Shown here: positions 37,703-50,219 of the stretch, one piece after another
Layout of the letters: every line of letters begins with the position of its first letter
Numbering within the stretch: the first letter of the stretch is position 1
Source of the DNA: Cerrena zonata
Taxonomy: Eukaryota; Basidiomycota; Agaricomycetes; Polyporales; Cerrenaceae
Direction of reading: 5' to 3'
Assembly: GCA_038087015.1 (NCBI GenBank)
Contig: JASBNA010000005.1
Location: 310,001-374,000, forward strand
Length of the DNA: 64,000 nucleotides
Notes under the pieces: generated by a model
The model's input: the letters and a program-made list of their open reading frames with translations, nothing else
Told to the model about the DNA's origin: nothing
Databases searched by the model: none
Program-made: the position numbers and the translations under genes

Positions 37703-39388
37703 TTATTCCATATAATCTACGTCCTCCACAAATGCGGTCAAATCCGGACACTCCCACTCCTTCTCTCCGCACCAGTCCATCGGTTCACCAAAAGTGAGAT
37801 GTGGTAACTTGAGACCTCTCTCAAACCGAGAGCGAAAGCAATGGGTCAACGCCCCGGCATAGTCATCCCCAGCCGTGACCTGCAATAAATGGAGTGAAGC
37901 GAGGTTAGGACAAATGACTGGTTCCATTTCTTCCTGGGGAGCCCTGAGGATCTCCAGAAACCGGAGTATGGCGCTTTCCACGGAGTCACTATGTTCGTGG
38001 TTAAGAGTCAAATTCTCGAGCGTACGTGAGTAGAAGGAGAGAACGGTACGCCAATCTTCTGTAGTCAACATTGTGTATCTGGACAAGACCTTCATAGACT
38101 TGATTGGGGAAAGCGGGAAGAGAGTAGGCGAGGAGCGGAAAACCATTGGTATGAGGTCATATAAGCTGAGGAGTCCTTTAGGTCTAAACAGAATATCAAT
38201 GCCTCCTTGTTGGTCACCATCACATTTGATTGAGATGATTTCCGTGAAGAAAGGCCAATTGACTCCAGCACCGAAACCGTCTGCCATCTCGAAAGTGATA
38301 GATTCCAAGACAGAGAGGACTTCGAGTTTGTTTCCTCGTGGCAGAATTTTGTCGACCCCGCTAGACTGAAAGTCTATTTCACAAAACAGCTCGATCTTCG
38401 TACTGGAGGGGAAGTCAAGGTGTGCGAGGATGTAAGCGATGACCAAAGGCTCATTAAAGATGCCTATATTGCGTAATCTGTCCAATTTAACAGTCCTACT
38501 GGGTTCTGGGTACATGTCAAGATGCGGACTTAAGGTTGGGCCCTGCCAATGAAGACGAATTGCTTCAAGCTGCGGGCATCCCTCCAATACATCAACAAAT
38601 TCACTAGCGGATGGACAGGAACATGTATGATTGTCTGGATTTTGAAGGATGAGACGACGAAGCTGTGTTCCCGAGAAAGGCGTCCAAGGGAAGCTTATGC
38701 GATGAAGCTTGAATTCGCGTAGGTATACGTCTAGACCGGAACGGTAGAACCTGACTTCGGGAAGGGGGTTTGCGATAATTTGTTTATCGGGCAGCAAAAG
38801 GCTCAGCTTCAATAACCTACTATAAGAAAAAGACCCAATCTCATCAATGAACACCTTCATGACATCGGGATCGTGCATCGCGATATCTAATTCAGCGATG
38901 TGATTAGCATGCTGGGCAATCATGTCAATGTAGCGTCGCGTCCGCTCTGATTCGATTGGTCCAAACATTGGAGAAAGTTGGAAAGAGGCGGGTGCCGTCC
39001 CAGACCGTTGCAAGAACATCTCAGCAAGCTCAATGTTACTCGCTTCTACCTTGCTCCAGAGGAGTTGGGATCGCAAAGCTACGTTGCGCCAGCGACGACA
39101 GACCCAACTGAGTCTCATCCATCTACGTGACGTGCGGTGCGTGTATGACGTCTCGGATTCAACTGCTCTGACATACAGAAATATGTCTGTCAGCAGTTCG
39201 TCGGCGAGAACGTGGAAAGGAGCAAGTTCGTTCTGACTGGCACCCAAGGTTCTGAGTGCTTTGATTGCTTCCTCAATCCTATCCTGGATTCGTTTTCGAG
39301 CATCGTTCTTCGAAAGACCAACAAATTGAGATTTGTCGATGAGGGACATATCGGGTTGGAAAAGTGCATCGGAATCGTCGGAAGACAT
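37703..39388 (-). CDS. F-box protein, long leucine-rich form
   Basis: Single-exon gene, 561 aa. An N-terminal helical region (about residues 25-55) precedes the F-box (FHVLADELLTDIFLYV, then LSWVCRRWRNVALRSQLLW, about 58-112). The rest is a leucine-rich array with conserved features of basidiomycete F-box proteins (AELDIAMHDPD, LRRLILQNPDNHTC). Presumably an SCF ligase adaptor; the substrate is unknown. Its F-box differs from those of the 2.7-kb and 50-kb genes, so it belongs to another subfamily (the type with WxRVxxVCRxWR). Confidence 0.85.
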   Translation of the reverse strand: MSSDDSDALFQPDMSLIDKSQFVGLSKNDARKRIQDRIEEAIKALRTLGASQNELAPFHVLADELLTDIFLYVRAVESETSYTHRTSRRWMRLSWVCRRWRNVALRSQLLWSKVEASNIELAEMFLQRSGTAPASFQLSPMFGPIESERTRRYIDMIAQHANHIAELDIAMHDPDVMKVFIDEIGSFSYSRLLKLSLLLPDKQIIANPLPEVRFYRSGLDVYLREFKLHRISFPWTPFSGTQLRRLILQNPDNHTCSCPSASEFVDVLEGCPQLEAIRLHWQGPTLSPHLDMYPEPSRTVKLDRLRNIGIFNEPLVIAYILAHLDFPSSTKIELFCEIDFQSSGVDKILPRGNKLEVLSVLESITFEMADGFGAGVNWPFFTEIISIKCDGDQQGGIDILFRPKGLLSLYDLIPMVFRSSPTLFPLSPIKSMKVLSRYTMLTTEDWRTVLSFYSRTLENLTLNHEHSDSVESAILRFLEILRAPQEEMEPVICPNLASLHLLQVTAGDDYAGALTHCFRSRFERGLKLPHLTFGEPMDWCGEKEWECPDLTAFVEDVDYME

Positions 39389-39817
39389 CTTGAAATGATA
39401 TAAGAGTCTTCCCGGATATCAGGACAGAAGAGTCGCACCTCGTCGGTCGTCAGCAAAAGGTATAGTGTCTGCGCCCCTAGGTCTGAGTGTTCCGGAATTA
39501 GCGTATTAGCATGCAAGTTATTTTTTAAACTCACCACATAAGCTGAGTACAACTCTAAGTCGACCTATTGACCAACACAGGTACCACGCAACTCGGACTG
39601 TTCGCTACTGGTAGTTCAACTTGAACTTGAAGGCCTTCAATCAACCACGAGCTTTTGATAAGATAAGATGTAGATTTCATAGACGCTCATAAATTTGAGA
39701 GCATACTTCTGAAATAACTTCAAGTTGCAAGTCCGACTATGTTATTTGAATCATTCACAAGCTAAGGACCTTGTAACTTCCGCCCACCCCTTAGTATTTG
39801 GAAGGCCATTATTCGAC
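39389..39817. promoter_or_regulatory. shared upstream region of F-box gene and UTP20
   Basis: A 429-bp divergent intergenic region. No clear TATA box was seen on either side, consistent with a housekeeping promoter for UTP20. Confidence 0.35.
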
Positions 39818-42800
39818 ATGGAGGACGAAAGACCTGCTAAGCGATTCAAGGTAAGTCGTATTGTTCACCGACTTCCTCATCCCCTAACCTTTCGTGAATA
39901 GTACCAATCATATCAACGCACTCTAAAAGATGTCCATCTTCCTTCCGCTCTCAGCAAGAACCAATATGGTGTTGAGCTAGCTGAGGTGTCCGTAAGTGTG
40001 CCTATAATATCTTTTCTAGTCAGCTTTCTTAATAAGCTTTACAGGACAACTCCTCTCACTTCTATGAATCGCTAAACCATTGGAAAGAGTTAAATCTTAC
40101 CAATGCATTCGCCCAATTTGCGCGGCAGGTAGAGCCACTGTCGGCTTCTATGCCGTTGCTACTTCACAACTGGCAAGACGTAGTCAGGACATGGATGGCT
40201 ACTGTGGAAAATGCAGATGACGAGGGACTAAAACCATTACTTGAGTGCGTAATCAATAGCGTTTATATTCGAACCATACTAACATCACATAGCTTGTTAC
40301 AAAAATTGATTCATGATCTGCGAACGACTCTCGCACCTTTGCATACCGACATTCTCAAGCAGACACTCAGATTACTTCCCCGCTCACTGTCGGCACAAAC
40401 CCATACCATGCTGCTCGAAACCTTCTCTGCTCTGTTCAAGTACCTTCTTATACCACTCGAAACTACTGACGAAGCCTGGTCTGCATTTCTCGATGTCGTG
40501 CCAAAATGCAACCCAGAAGTTCAAAGGGCAGTAGCCGAGTTGTGGGGCTCTATACTTCGAAGGCTAAAGTCTGGAGCGAGGGAGGAAATTACCCTGGCCA
40601 TCATTGCTTCTGCCAATCCCGATGTCTCTGCTTGGGTTTTCGTCTCGGCGTGTAAATCCGTCTCGCAAACTCTTCACACCACCACTTCGACTATTTTCTT
40701 GCCCATGCTTCAGTATTATCTGGAATGCGAGGATCCGGAATTATCCTTCACCGTTCTGCGTCGTACTCTTACCGCGCTTGCACATCACTGCAAAACCGCG
40801 GAACAATATTCACCTTTGGCAGATATCTTGACGGATGAAGCTGTTACAATCGACCCGTCACAGACTGAGCGACTCCGTCGTTTGTTGGAAATTACCTCAG
40901 TCCCAGCTTCCGTACGCCAAGGATCACGGTTAACTGCCAAAGCCCTATCGTCTCTGCTCTCTCAATTCCAAAAGTTTCCTCTCTCGGAAGATATCCTCCA
41001 TGCGGCGATCCTCAAGTTCACCGCGTCGTGTCTTACTGCTGGAGACATGGGGTTGTGGATGGGCCCCGGTCGAAAAGTCTTCGAGAAGATATTCGAATGC
41101 CCTACCCTCGGTCTAGAGCTGTGCGGTGTGTTGTCTGATCTGAATTGGGGAGGATGGAAGTCACTTGCCCTCCCTCGCATTATGAAGCTCTTGCCTACGT
41201 ATCTTGATAATCATTCAGACAAGAGCCTTGAACTTCTGGTCGCCTTGGTCAAGGGTCACAGATTGGATGGTATTGATGTTGTTTGGAAACAGCGTGTGCA
41301 GACATGGGTGGACGGCAGGTTCTCGGACTGGAACCGGACGGACGTTCAGGTATGGCCTCCCACTTGCAAAATCATGATAATTCTAAACGACGAGCTTTCC
41401 AGATGTTCGAGTTTGCACAGATACTCGAAACCCAACACATGCTCCCATCACTCAGCCCGCTACTGATAAGGGTAATCGAGTCTACTCTCAACACGCCAGC
41501 TGCGCGAAGCGAGTTTGACCAAAGAGAAACGAACTCAGCCTGGTTATTAGGAGCCTCGCTATCTTGTCTTTCCAAACGAAAAGCGAAGGAATGGTCAGAT
41601 CTGGTCGATATACAAACATGGACCAGGAGCGTTATCCAACATTGGGGCTGGTCTGGGTACACTATGTCTGGACTGGTTGACTTGATACGAGTACAGTACG
41701 TCACCTTCTATTTCGCTCTATATCGAAAGTTAATAAATTAACAGCCCGGCGCATGAATCCACACTGTCTGGCGAGGAACTTTACGATTCTCTTCAAAACT
41801 CGTTGCTCTCGCATTCTCGTTTACTTCGGCTGAGTGTACTCCACGTGCTTTCTTCTGTTACATTGCCTACAGATAGTGCGGAGGTCGTCAAACGCTGTCT
41901 GCAAGGAGAAGAGGTATCGCTTGATGTCCAAGGTGCTCGCGAGAGGGTACTGCGAATCACGCGTTTGGGACAGTCCCTTCAAGACAGCGACAGTCTCGCA
42001 GTAGATATCGCTATTCGATGGTTGACTGGTGAGTATATATCCAGGAGAAAATCATGGTATATTGTTTGCTCATACCTCCTTTAGCTCAGCTGAAGGTCAA
42101 CCTACGTCCGCTATGGTCACCAACCGCACAGGCATTGTCGACTATTGCAGAACACTTTGGTGATTCCGTATGGGAAATGGTCTTCAACGAACTACGAGGC
42201 ATATCGGAATCGCCGGACTCTGAAGTCGTTCCACATTGGATGCATGACCAGGACAACGAGGAACTAGACCCTATTAGTGAAGTTGAAAGAACCTGGAGAG
42301 ATCCTAGCGGACATAAATTCCGCTCGCAGATTACTCTTTGGCTTCGGGGAGATGCTGCTCGTCGCATTATCATTCGGGTAAGTTCACAGTGTAGATATAA
42401 CATAGATCTTGATTGACATGTGCTTTATAGCCCCAAATTATCCAGGAGCGATTCGACCCCAATACATACGAGAGCCAATTACTAGCTACTCTGGGAGAAT
42501 GTTCTTCGCTTGCTGAAAAGCACAGTCGGGATCTGGTACCCTTGTTCTTATCCATGGCTCCCCCCGACACACCAACAAAGATGCCGCGATACAAGCTCAG
42601 TGCATGGCTCGAGCTGTTCTCCAAGTTTACCAATCCTAAAGCGCTGCGGTCGACGGAGGAGTTACATCGGTTATATATTGTCCTCCTATCACATCCAGAC
42701 CGACCACTACAGAAGCTCGTGTTATCCTGTCTGCTCACATACAAGTCATCGCATCTTCTTCCTCATGCTGATACCCTCCGCATGCTTTTGGACGAAACTC

Positions 42801-45800
42801 GATGGAGAGATGAGTTGACGCAACTGCAGGTCGCCGAAATCGAAGAGAGTGATCGGCCAGAGCTTGTCGATATTCTTATCAAGATGCTCTTTGGTATCAT
42901 GTTGGAGAAAAAAGGTCGCTCGCGCGGGGCAGATCGACGTGCTGCTATCTTGACCGCATTGGCTGGCTGCACCGATCTCGAACTGACTAGTCTGGTTGAT
43001 TTGATGTTGCGGCCTATCAACAAAGATCGACAGCCACAACCGCAAGGATCATACACCGTACAAGCACTCCCCTCTGAGGTTACAGACAAGCAGCTCGTCG
43101 GCTTTTTGAACTTGTTGGGTGACGTTGTCAAACAACTTGGCTCACGGCTGCTCTCTGTTTGGCCATCCCTTCTTTCAACACTTCTCGATACTATCGCGTA
43201 TGCACAAGGTCGGATTAGTCAGAGCAGCGAAATCGTCATTGCAGACGAGGAGGGTGAAGAAAACGAGGATGATACCGAGGAGAAAGAGGAAGGAACCTCC
43301 AATGCTTCCAGGACTATTCGCACTGTTCGTCAATTGGGTCTCAAGCGTTTCGCAGACTTCTTCCGTGTACCCGTCACATTCGACTTTCGACCGTATCTGG
43401 CTGAGGCATATCGTACATTCATCTCACCTCGCCTTCCAACCCTTGACATTGAGAACACCCAATCACCTTCTTCGCTTCTCGAACTGTTTTACATATGGTC
43501 TCGGCAACCAGATACTGTTCACCTTTTGGTGGACTTCGACAACCATACTTTATCGAAGATCTATGATTGTTTAGTTGCTACCAATGTCAAACCTGCTGTC
43601 GTCGTGAAGGTGTTCGATATTGTTGATAATATCTTACGCCTATCATTAGAAGATTCGGACATCTTGGAAGTCGTCTTGAAGCCTCACGTTCCTGTATTAT
43701 TGTCCAACATCTCTACTCTCGTCGAACGCACTAAGGCCATTGCATCAATGACGGACACCATCGGTCGAAGACAAATCAGCATCTTGTCAGAACTTGCACC
43801 ATTCATTTCGGACTCTGAACAGGCTTCCGCTCTACTCACTCTCTTTATCCCTCTTCTTCGTAAACCGTCCAAAGTTCTCCCAGAGAAGATCAAGGCGGAT
43901 ATGCTTAATATCATCCGGAACTTCCTGCCTTTCGTAACGTCGTTGTCGGATTTAACAAGTCCCGTGTACTCGAAAACCCATTCCCTTCTGGCATTACTCT
44001 TCCAACAGCTACGATCCCGACCCGCTAGGATTGGCCTTGTCGCAACGTTCCACGTTTTTGCCTCCATCCAACCTGCCCTTCAGCCACTTGCTCAGCTTCT
44101 CGAAGACCTGAATGCCTTTTCTACAAGACGGATGGAGGAGCCGGACTTTGATCGAAGACTGGGAGCATTTACCAGATTGAATGAGACATTCCACGCCACA
44201 TTCAGTACTTCGGATTGGCTGCCTATCCTCTACAACATGCTGAATTTCATCCAGGATGCTGATGAACTCACTATCCGAAATAATGCATCATTTACTATGA
44301 AGCGCTTTATCGATCGTGTTTCTACCGACGGCTCAGAGTTCGAGGCTACGTTCACGAAGGTTTTGTATCCGGGCTTGAAGAATGGGCTTCGATCCAAGAA
44401 TGAGTTGGTTCGGGGTGAAATTCTCGGTGTCATTGCGTATGCCATCACGAAATGCGAGAACATCGCGACACTACAGGAGATGCGAGGACTTTTGGCTGGC
44501 GGCGACGAAGAGGCTAGTTTTTTCAACAATATCCATCATATCCAAGTGCACCGTCGCACCCGTGCCCTTCGGAGACTTGCCGATTACTGCGACGAAGGCC
44601 ACATTCGGAGCGTTACACTGGCGGAAATATTTGTTCCGTTGGTTGGTAACTTCATCGTGTCAGCAGTATCCATCGACCACCAGATTGTCACCCAAGCCAT
44701 TTTGACAACCGGTCGTATGGCCAGACAACTAAAGTGGGGTGCCTACTACACTTTGATTCAACAATATCTGCGCCTTGCTAAAGCTAAGGATGCTTCAGAA
44801 CGAGTGTATGTCCGTGCCATCGTTTGTATTCTCGAGAACTTCCACTTCTCGATGACCGATATCGAAGAAGTGAAAGTAGTAACCGCTGACAAGGAAACAG
44901 AAGACAATGAAGACGAAGACGAGCAAGCCCTTGATACGGCTGCCCGTGAGCAAGCTCGGATCGCGGATTTAGTAAATAGTCGTCTACTCCCAACTCTTCT
45001 CAGGCATTTGGAAGATAGAGATGAGACAGAGGAGAGTCTTCGTATCCCCGTCGCCATTGGTATCGTCCAGGTCGCCTTGCATCTACCCTCGTCTACTGGC
45101 AAGCCACAGGTCACTCGTCTTCTCACCGTTCTGAGTCAAATCCTCCGGAGTAAATCGCAGGATACTCGGGACCTCACACGGGATACACTTTGTAAAATTG
45201 CCGTCTTACTTGGTCCCGAATACCTGCCCACGATGCTACAGGAATTGCGCGGTGCATTACTACGTGGACCACATCTTCACATTCTTGCTTTCGTCACCCA
45301 CGCTATCCTCGTCCATGTCACTACGGAGGAGAATGTGAAAAGTTTTCATACACTTGACGACTGTGTCCACGATGCAGCACACGTCTCTGCCGAGGTCATC
45401 TTTGGTGAGTCGGGCAAAGACGTGTTGTCCGAGGAGTTCAAGACCAAAATGAGGGAAGTACGTTCCTCGTCCTCTAAGGGTGTCGATTCTTTCGCCATCA
45501 TCGCCAAGTTCATCACGCCTTCGAAAATCAGCAGCCTTTTGATCCCAGTTCGTAACATTCTACACGAAACGGAAACCCTCCGAGTGATGCAGCAAGTCGA
45601 GGAGCTTCTTCGCAGAATCTCGGGTGGTCTCAACTCAAACGAGCATCTGAAGCCAAAGGATCTCATCAGTCTATGCAATACACTGATCAGCGAAAACTCT
45701 CGTTTCGTCCAAGCCCCAGCCCCGGCCCCTTCTAAATCCAAGAAAAGGAGAGGAAAGGCTGACTCTGCCATCGTACAAATGAAGCGCACCCAAGGCGTAT

Positions 45801-48105
45801 CGTCGGACCACTATGCAAACAATTCGTTCAGGTTAGTCCAATAGGGTTTCCTATCCGTATCGTGATAGTGTTAAAACCTTTTTCCTCGCATAGATTTGTT
45901 GTCTTCGGTCTTGAGCTCTTCAATACAGCTCTTCGACGGGGTCGTTTCGACTTCCAGGACTCCTCCGTCATGACTCGTCTGGAATCGATGGTCTCAACAA
46001 TCGGAAACACGCTCTATTCCAATCATATGCACGTAGTCATACCGGGTCTTAAAGCCGCGGCGGGCCTCATCAAATGCCCATTGAAGACTATTGAGAAGTC
46101 ACTACCCGTTTTCATACGCCAGATGATCGATATTGTCAAGCAGGCCGGATCGACCGAGTCTGAAGCCGTTCAGACCGCCTTCAAATCGTTGTCGGCTATT
46201 CTTCGCGACCACCCTGGTGCCCAAGTTAAAGAAAAGGATCTAGTGTTTTTAATCGAGGTCCTTTCCCCGGATTTGGAGGAGCCCGCTCGTCAAGCCAGTG
46301 TCTTCGCCATGTTACGTGCCATTGTTTCGAGGAAGTTCGTCGTCCCAGAAATTTACGACATCATGGAGAAAGTCTCGGAGATCATGGTAACAAATCAATC
46401 AACTCAAGTCCAGGAGCTTTGTCGCGGGGTCCTCCTGCAATTCTTGCTAGACTACCCGCAAGGCAAAGGTCGACTAAAGAACCAGATGACCTTCCTCGCG
46501 AAGAATCTTTCGTATGTGCACGAAAGTGGTCGCAAGTCCGTTATGGAGCTTCTAAGTGCTATTCTCGCCAAATTCAACCCTTCTCTCATCAAAGAGTACT
46601 CGGACCTCCTCTTCGTTGCTCTCGTCATGGTCATCGCTAACGATGATTCTGCCAAATGTCGAGAAATGGCAAGCGCGTTGATAAAGACCCTGTTCGGTAG
46701 ATTGGAGGAACAACAACGACGAGTGGTACTTTCTCATGTTCACTCATGGGCATCGCAACGAGGACAAGCCCAGCTTCTTCGTGTTTCGTCTCAAGTCTAC
46801 AGCATCATCATCGACCACCTTCAACAAGATATCACGTCGCATGCTATTCTTATTCTCGAGGATCTCTCTGCCATCCTTGTACACAGCACCCAAACATTGG
46901 ATAGTTTGACCGACGATGATGATCAAGACGAGATGGACGTTGATCTCGATTGGCAGATTTCTTACCATGCGCTTGTAGCATTGAATAAACTCCTTGCAGC
47001 TTGTCCTGACTTTACTACCGACAAGACCAAATTGGACTGGACACCGATCATTGCTCATCTTTTGTTCCCTCACGCCTGGGTTCGCACCGCTTCATGTCGT
47101 CTCGTCGCTGTTCTTTTCTCTGCTGTCCCTATAGCGGCACCAAAAGAGGATCTACCAGAGGAAGACCCCTTCGGCTTGATGGGTATGGAAGAAGTGGCGA
47201 AGAAGCTGTGCTTGCAGTTGAAGAGTGAGAATTTGGACGCGACCCTTGGTTTGCTGATCGTGAAGAACTTGTTCTACGTCGGAAAGTGCTTTGCTGCTAG
47301 ACCCTTGCCGTCGACTAGTTCTGAGGAACCTGCGAAGGACGGTAAGGACAACGATGATGGAGAAGACGATGATCAGTCCGAGAACGAAGATGAAGAATCA
47401 GCTCAGAAGGAGAGGCATCCTCTTCCTTGGCTGTTCTCTAAATTATCGTACCAAGCTCGGTCCGCGCACATTTCTCGTCGCAATACATCGTCCAGTCCGG
47501 TAAACATACTTTCTCTTTTGTATTGTTTACCTTTTTTAACCATCCACCATATAGGAGAACTGGTACCACCAGCCAGCATCCGTCTTTAGATGGTTCGCTG
47601 CTATGGTCAATCACATGGAGCCTACTCAAGTGGAACGTTTCTCACCCCACATCATCTCACCCGTCTACCGTATTGCCGAGGACGATACCATCCGTGATCC
47701 TCATATGGACGAGTTGAAGACCCTCGCTATCGAGCTCCAGGACTTGCTTCAAACCAAAGTCGGTACTTCGAAGTTCTCGAACGTGTATAATGGCATTCGG
47801 CAGAATGTCATCAGTGTTAGGAGGGATCGTAGGACGGCTAGGGCTGTTCAGGTATGTTTCTTTCGTGTATGTCCATGTTAGAATTGGGGTTTAATTTGTA
47901 TTTCTTTCTAGGCTGTGACCAACCCTGAGGTGTCTGCAAAGAAGAGGATGCAGAAGAACGTGTTGAAGAAGGAGAGCAGAAAGAGAAAAGGACAATCGTT
48001 CCAGTAAGCCTTTTCCCCTTGTCTCCCCGCAACCCATATATTTAATGAAACATTCATGTGCACAGGGAATACAAGGGCAAATCCAAAAAACGTCGTGAAG
48101 ACTAA
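39818..48105 (+). CDS. UTP20: U3 snoRNP/small-subunit processome component Utp20
   Basis: Large HEAT-repeat scaffold of the SSU processome, needed for 18S rRNA maturation in the nucleolus. Twelve exons (39818-39850, 39902-39991, 40045-40244, 40293-41349, 41403-41695, 41745-42028, 42085-42377, 42431-45831, 45894-47499, 47555-47851, 47912-48003, 48066-48105) sum to 2561 aa, close to yeast Utp20 (about 2490). Supporting features: the DRIM-like segment with KKGRSRGADRRAAIL and LTSLVDLMLRP, an acidic stretch (EEGEENEDDTEEKEE), helical repeats throughout, a second acidic insert (EETEDNEDEDE-like) and a basic C-terminus (KKESRKRKGQ, KSKKRRED). Intron 3 (40245-40292) is 48 nt and stop-free, so it reads through in frame. 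The 3' end is 122 bp from the convergent CTK3 gene. Confidence 0.93.
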
Positions 48106-48227
48106 GATACCTCCCCTTCATATTGCTTTTATCCTTAGGGCATCTAGAGTCATATTGTTATAATGTAGCATAGAGTACACTAGTCATACACATTGTATCA
48201 TACGGAACATATCTACCAACAAAAGAC

Positions 48228-49178
48228 CTAAGCCGATAGGTCCATCGCCACCTCTTTGTTCGGGAAACATAGCTCGTTCTCATCATGAGCAGCATCGTCA
48301 TCATCCTCGTTCCAATCACTGGTAGTCTCCCAGTCATTTTCAAATTCAATATCCAACGTCAGCTCGCCCTCCCCATCACCGTCATCCGTTAGAGGCATGA
48401 AAGAGGCTAGTAGTGCTTGATTCGGTAGGTTGTGAGAAACAGGCTGGACCCAACGTCGTTCTCGAAGACGTTTGTGTCGTTCACGATCTTCTTCGATACG
48501 TTTGAAAACTTCCTGACGTGGTAGGATCATTTGTCTGGGGTCGGCTGAAGGGTCGACAGAGTCCTTTCGGCTCTCTAGGGTGGCAAGGACTTCGGAGGCC
48601 TTTGCGGGATCTACGACACGTTTACTCCTCCAACTTTCGAGGATCTTGAGTTCGTGGTTAGGACACTAGAGACAGTCATGATTGAATATGAGAACCGTAC
48701 TTGTCTTGTGCTCATAAGGTTGGGCAGCCCTTGTCGTCCTTGAGGTACGACATATTCTACAATTTTGGTCAAGTCCCGGGAGACGTAGTCGACGTAATAC
48801 GAAGAGTTTGGATGCTTCTCTTTCGAGCTGTGTGGTCGGGCCTTGGCCAGAAGAGATGACTCGCATAACGAGTCCAAGAAATAAAGGATGTTTATTCGGT
48901 TGTTGATAGAGCCCTGTTTGACACCCAATAAGATATGGACATGTTTCGAAATACATCGAGCAGACTCTCACCTTCTGACATTCCTCTATTATACAGTCCC
49001 AAAGGTCCTCTCCACAGCTAGAAAAGTATTTGAGGGCATAGCCGACTACCTTTTGGATGGACTGTTGAGAACTGACTGAGTCATTGAGAAGCTCTCCGGA
49101 ATCGTGGTGTTATGAGACTTACGCTGTAAGCCTTTTAAGTAGGTTCAGAAACTGCATACGGACTTCAAAGGGATCCAT
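48228..49178 (-). CDS. CTK3: CTD kinase subunit gamma (Ctk3-like, CID domain)
   Basis: Subunit of the CTDK-I complex that phosphorylates the RNA polymerase II C-terminal domain on Ser2. Four exons (49123-49178, 48972-49071, 48701-48913, 48228-48665) give 268 aa. The CID-like N-terminus reads MDPFEVRMQFLNLLKRL, ASQQSIQKVVGYALKYF, EDLWDCIIEECQKGS and RINILYFLDSLCE. The middle has ILESWRSKRVVDP, and the tail has EDRERHKRLRERRW then an acidic stretch. The last intron is only 35 nt (48666-48700, GTACGG..CTCTAG). The family assignment rests on the CID pattern, the length, and the C-terminal kinase-binding region. Confidence 0.85.
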
Positions 49179-50219
49179 GTTTAGAGTACACAACGGCACT
49201 GGGTAAATGTCAACAACTGGAATGGGGGTAACAGGGAATTCAAATCATTTTGTTCAAAGAACACCGCTCGCGGCGTCTAAATTTAACCGAACTCGTAAAG
49301 TTTCGATTACCCAATGACGTCGTATTATCTTGCACTTTTACTTTGATATGTCTTTTTGTTTCTCGCCATCTACTGTGACATAGGCCCAAAATACCGAAAC
49401 ATAACTATTCCTCGGCTACATGTGTCGATCATGCTCCGCTCAAAGCTCCACAACACCCAGGTCATCCGTTGTACAATCTGTCTAGAAACTGTGCGTTGTA
49501 TGTGGGTAACTATTAACGGTCTTCCAATCACGTTGCCAACCAAGTGGGTCTCCCTGATGCGATCTTATCCTAGGATCACCTGGGAATAGTTAGTGTGTCC
49601 ATCCTTTTCTCGCTGTCAAGCAATCGTGGAAGACACAGACAGACCGCTCTGTAGCCTATTCGCGATCCGGAAAATAGGAGGCTCGAGCTGACGCGAAATG
49701 CCTCTATTTTACGTATTTTGACAGAGCGAGAGGTGGTTTACTGGATCTTAATATTGAACAAAGACCTTACACCACCTATACAAACAATATCTTAGTCCCG
49801 ACAAGCCCGGATACCGCCCACAATACAATGTCTCAGACCCTAGGACTTCACCACTTACCTAGGAAGCCCGATGCAAGTCCGACGGGAACATCCTTTCTAT
49901 TTCGGCACTAGTAAGCCGCTCCTTCACAAAACAGGCGTATGATGCTAGCGAATAAGCCTGGGTGAGCCCGGTGTCTCACGTCTAACACGATCGTACAACG
50001 CGGCAAGCATTATTGACCTCAAACCCACGTATACTTTCTGCTTGTCCAAAACGAACAGGGATCAACCCAGAAAGTAAGTTTGAGTTCTTGTTAACCTTAT
50101 GCTTTAAAGGACCTTGAGATCACTGCTGAACCTCAGCATAGTCAGCCAACCCCTAACGGTAAGAAACGCTGCCAGTGGTCTACCTGGTCATCCAAACGCT
50201 CACGATAGTATCTGGGTAG
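49179..50219. other. intergenic, no gene recognised
   Basis: About 1 kb of divergent upstream sequence between CTK3 and the F-box gene. An ORF at 49356-49589 has no recognisable domain. Confidence 0.35.

Noticed and set aside
44758..45126. 122-codon reverse ORF inside UTP20
   Set aside because: Lies wholly within the 3.4-kb UTP20 exon; Ser/Arg-rich composition typical of antisense frames.
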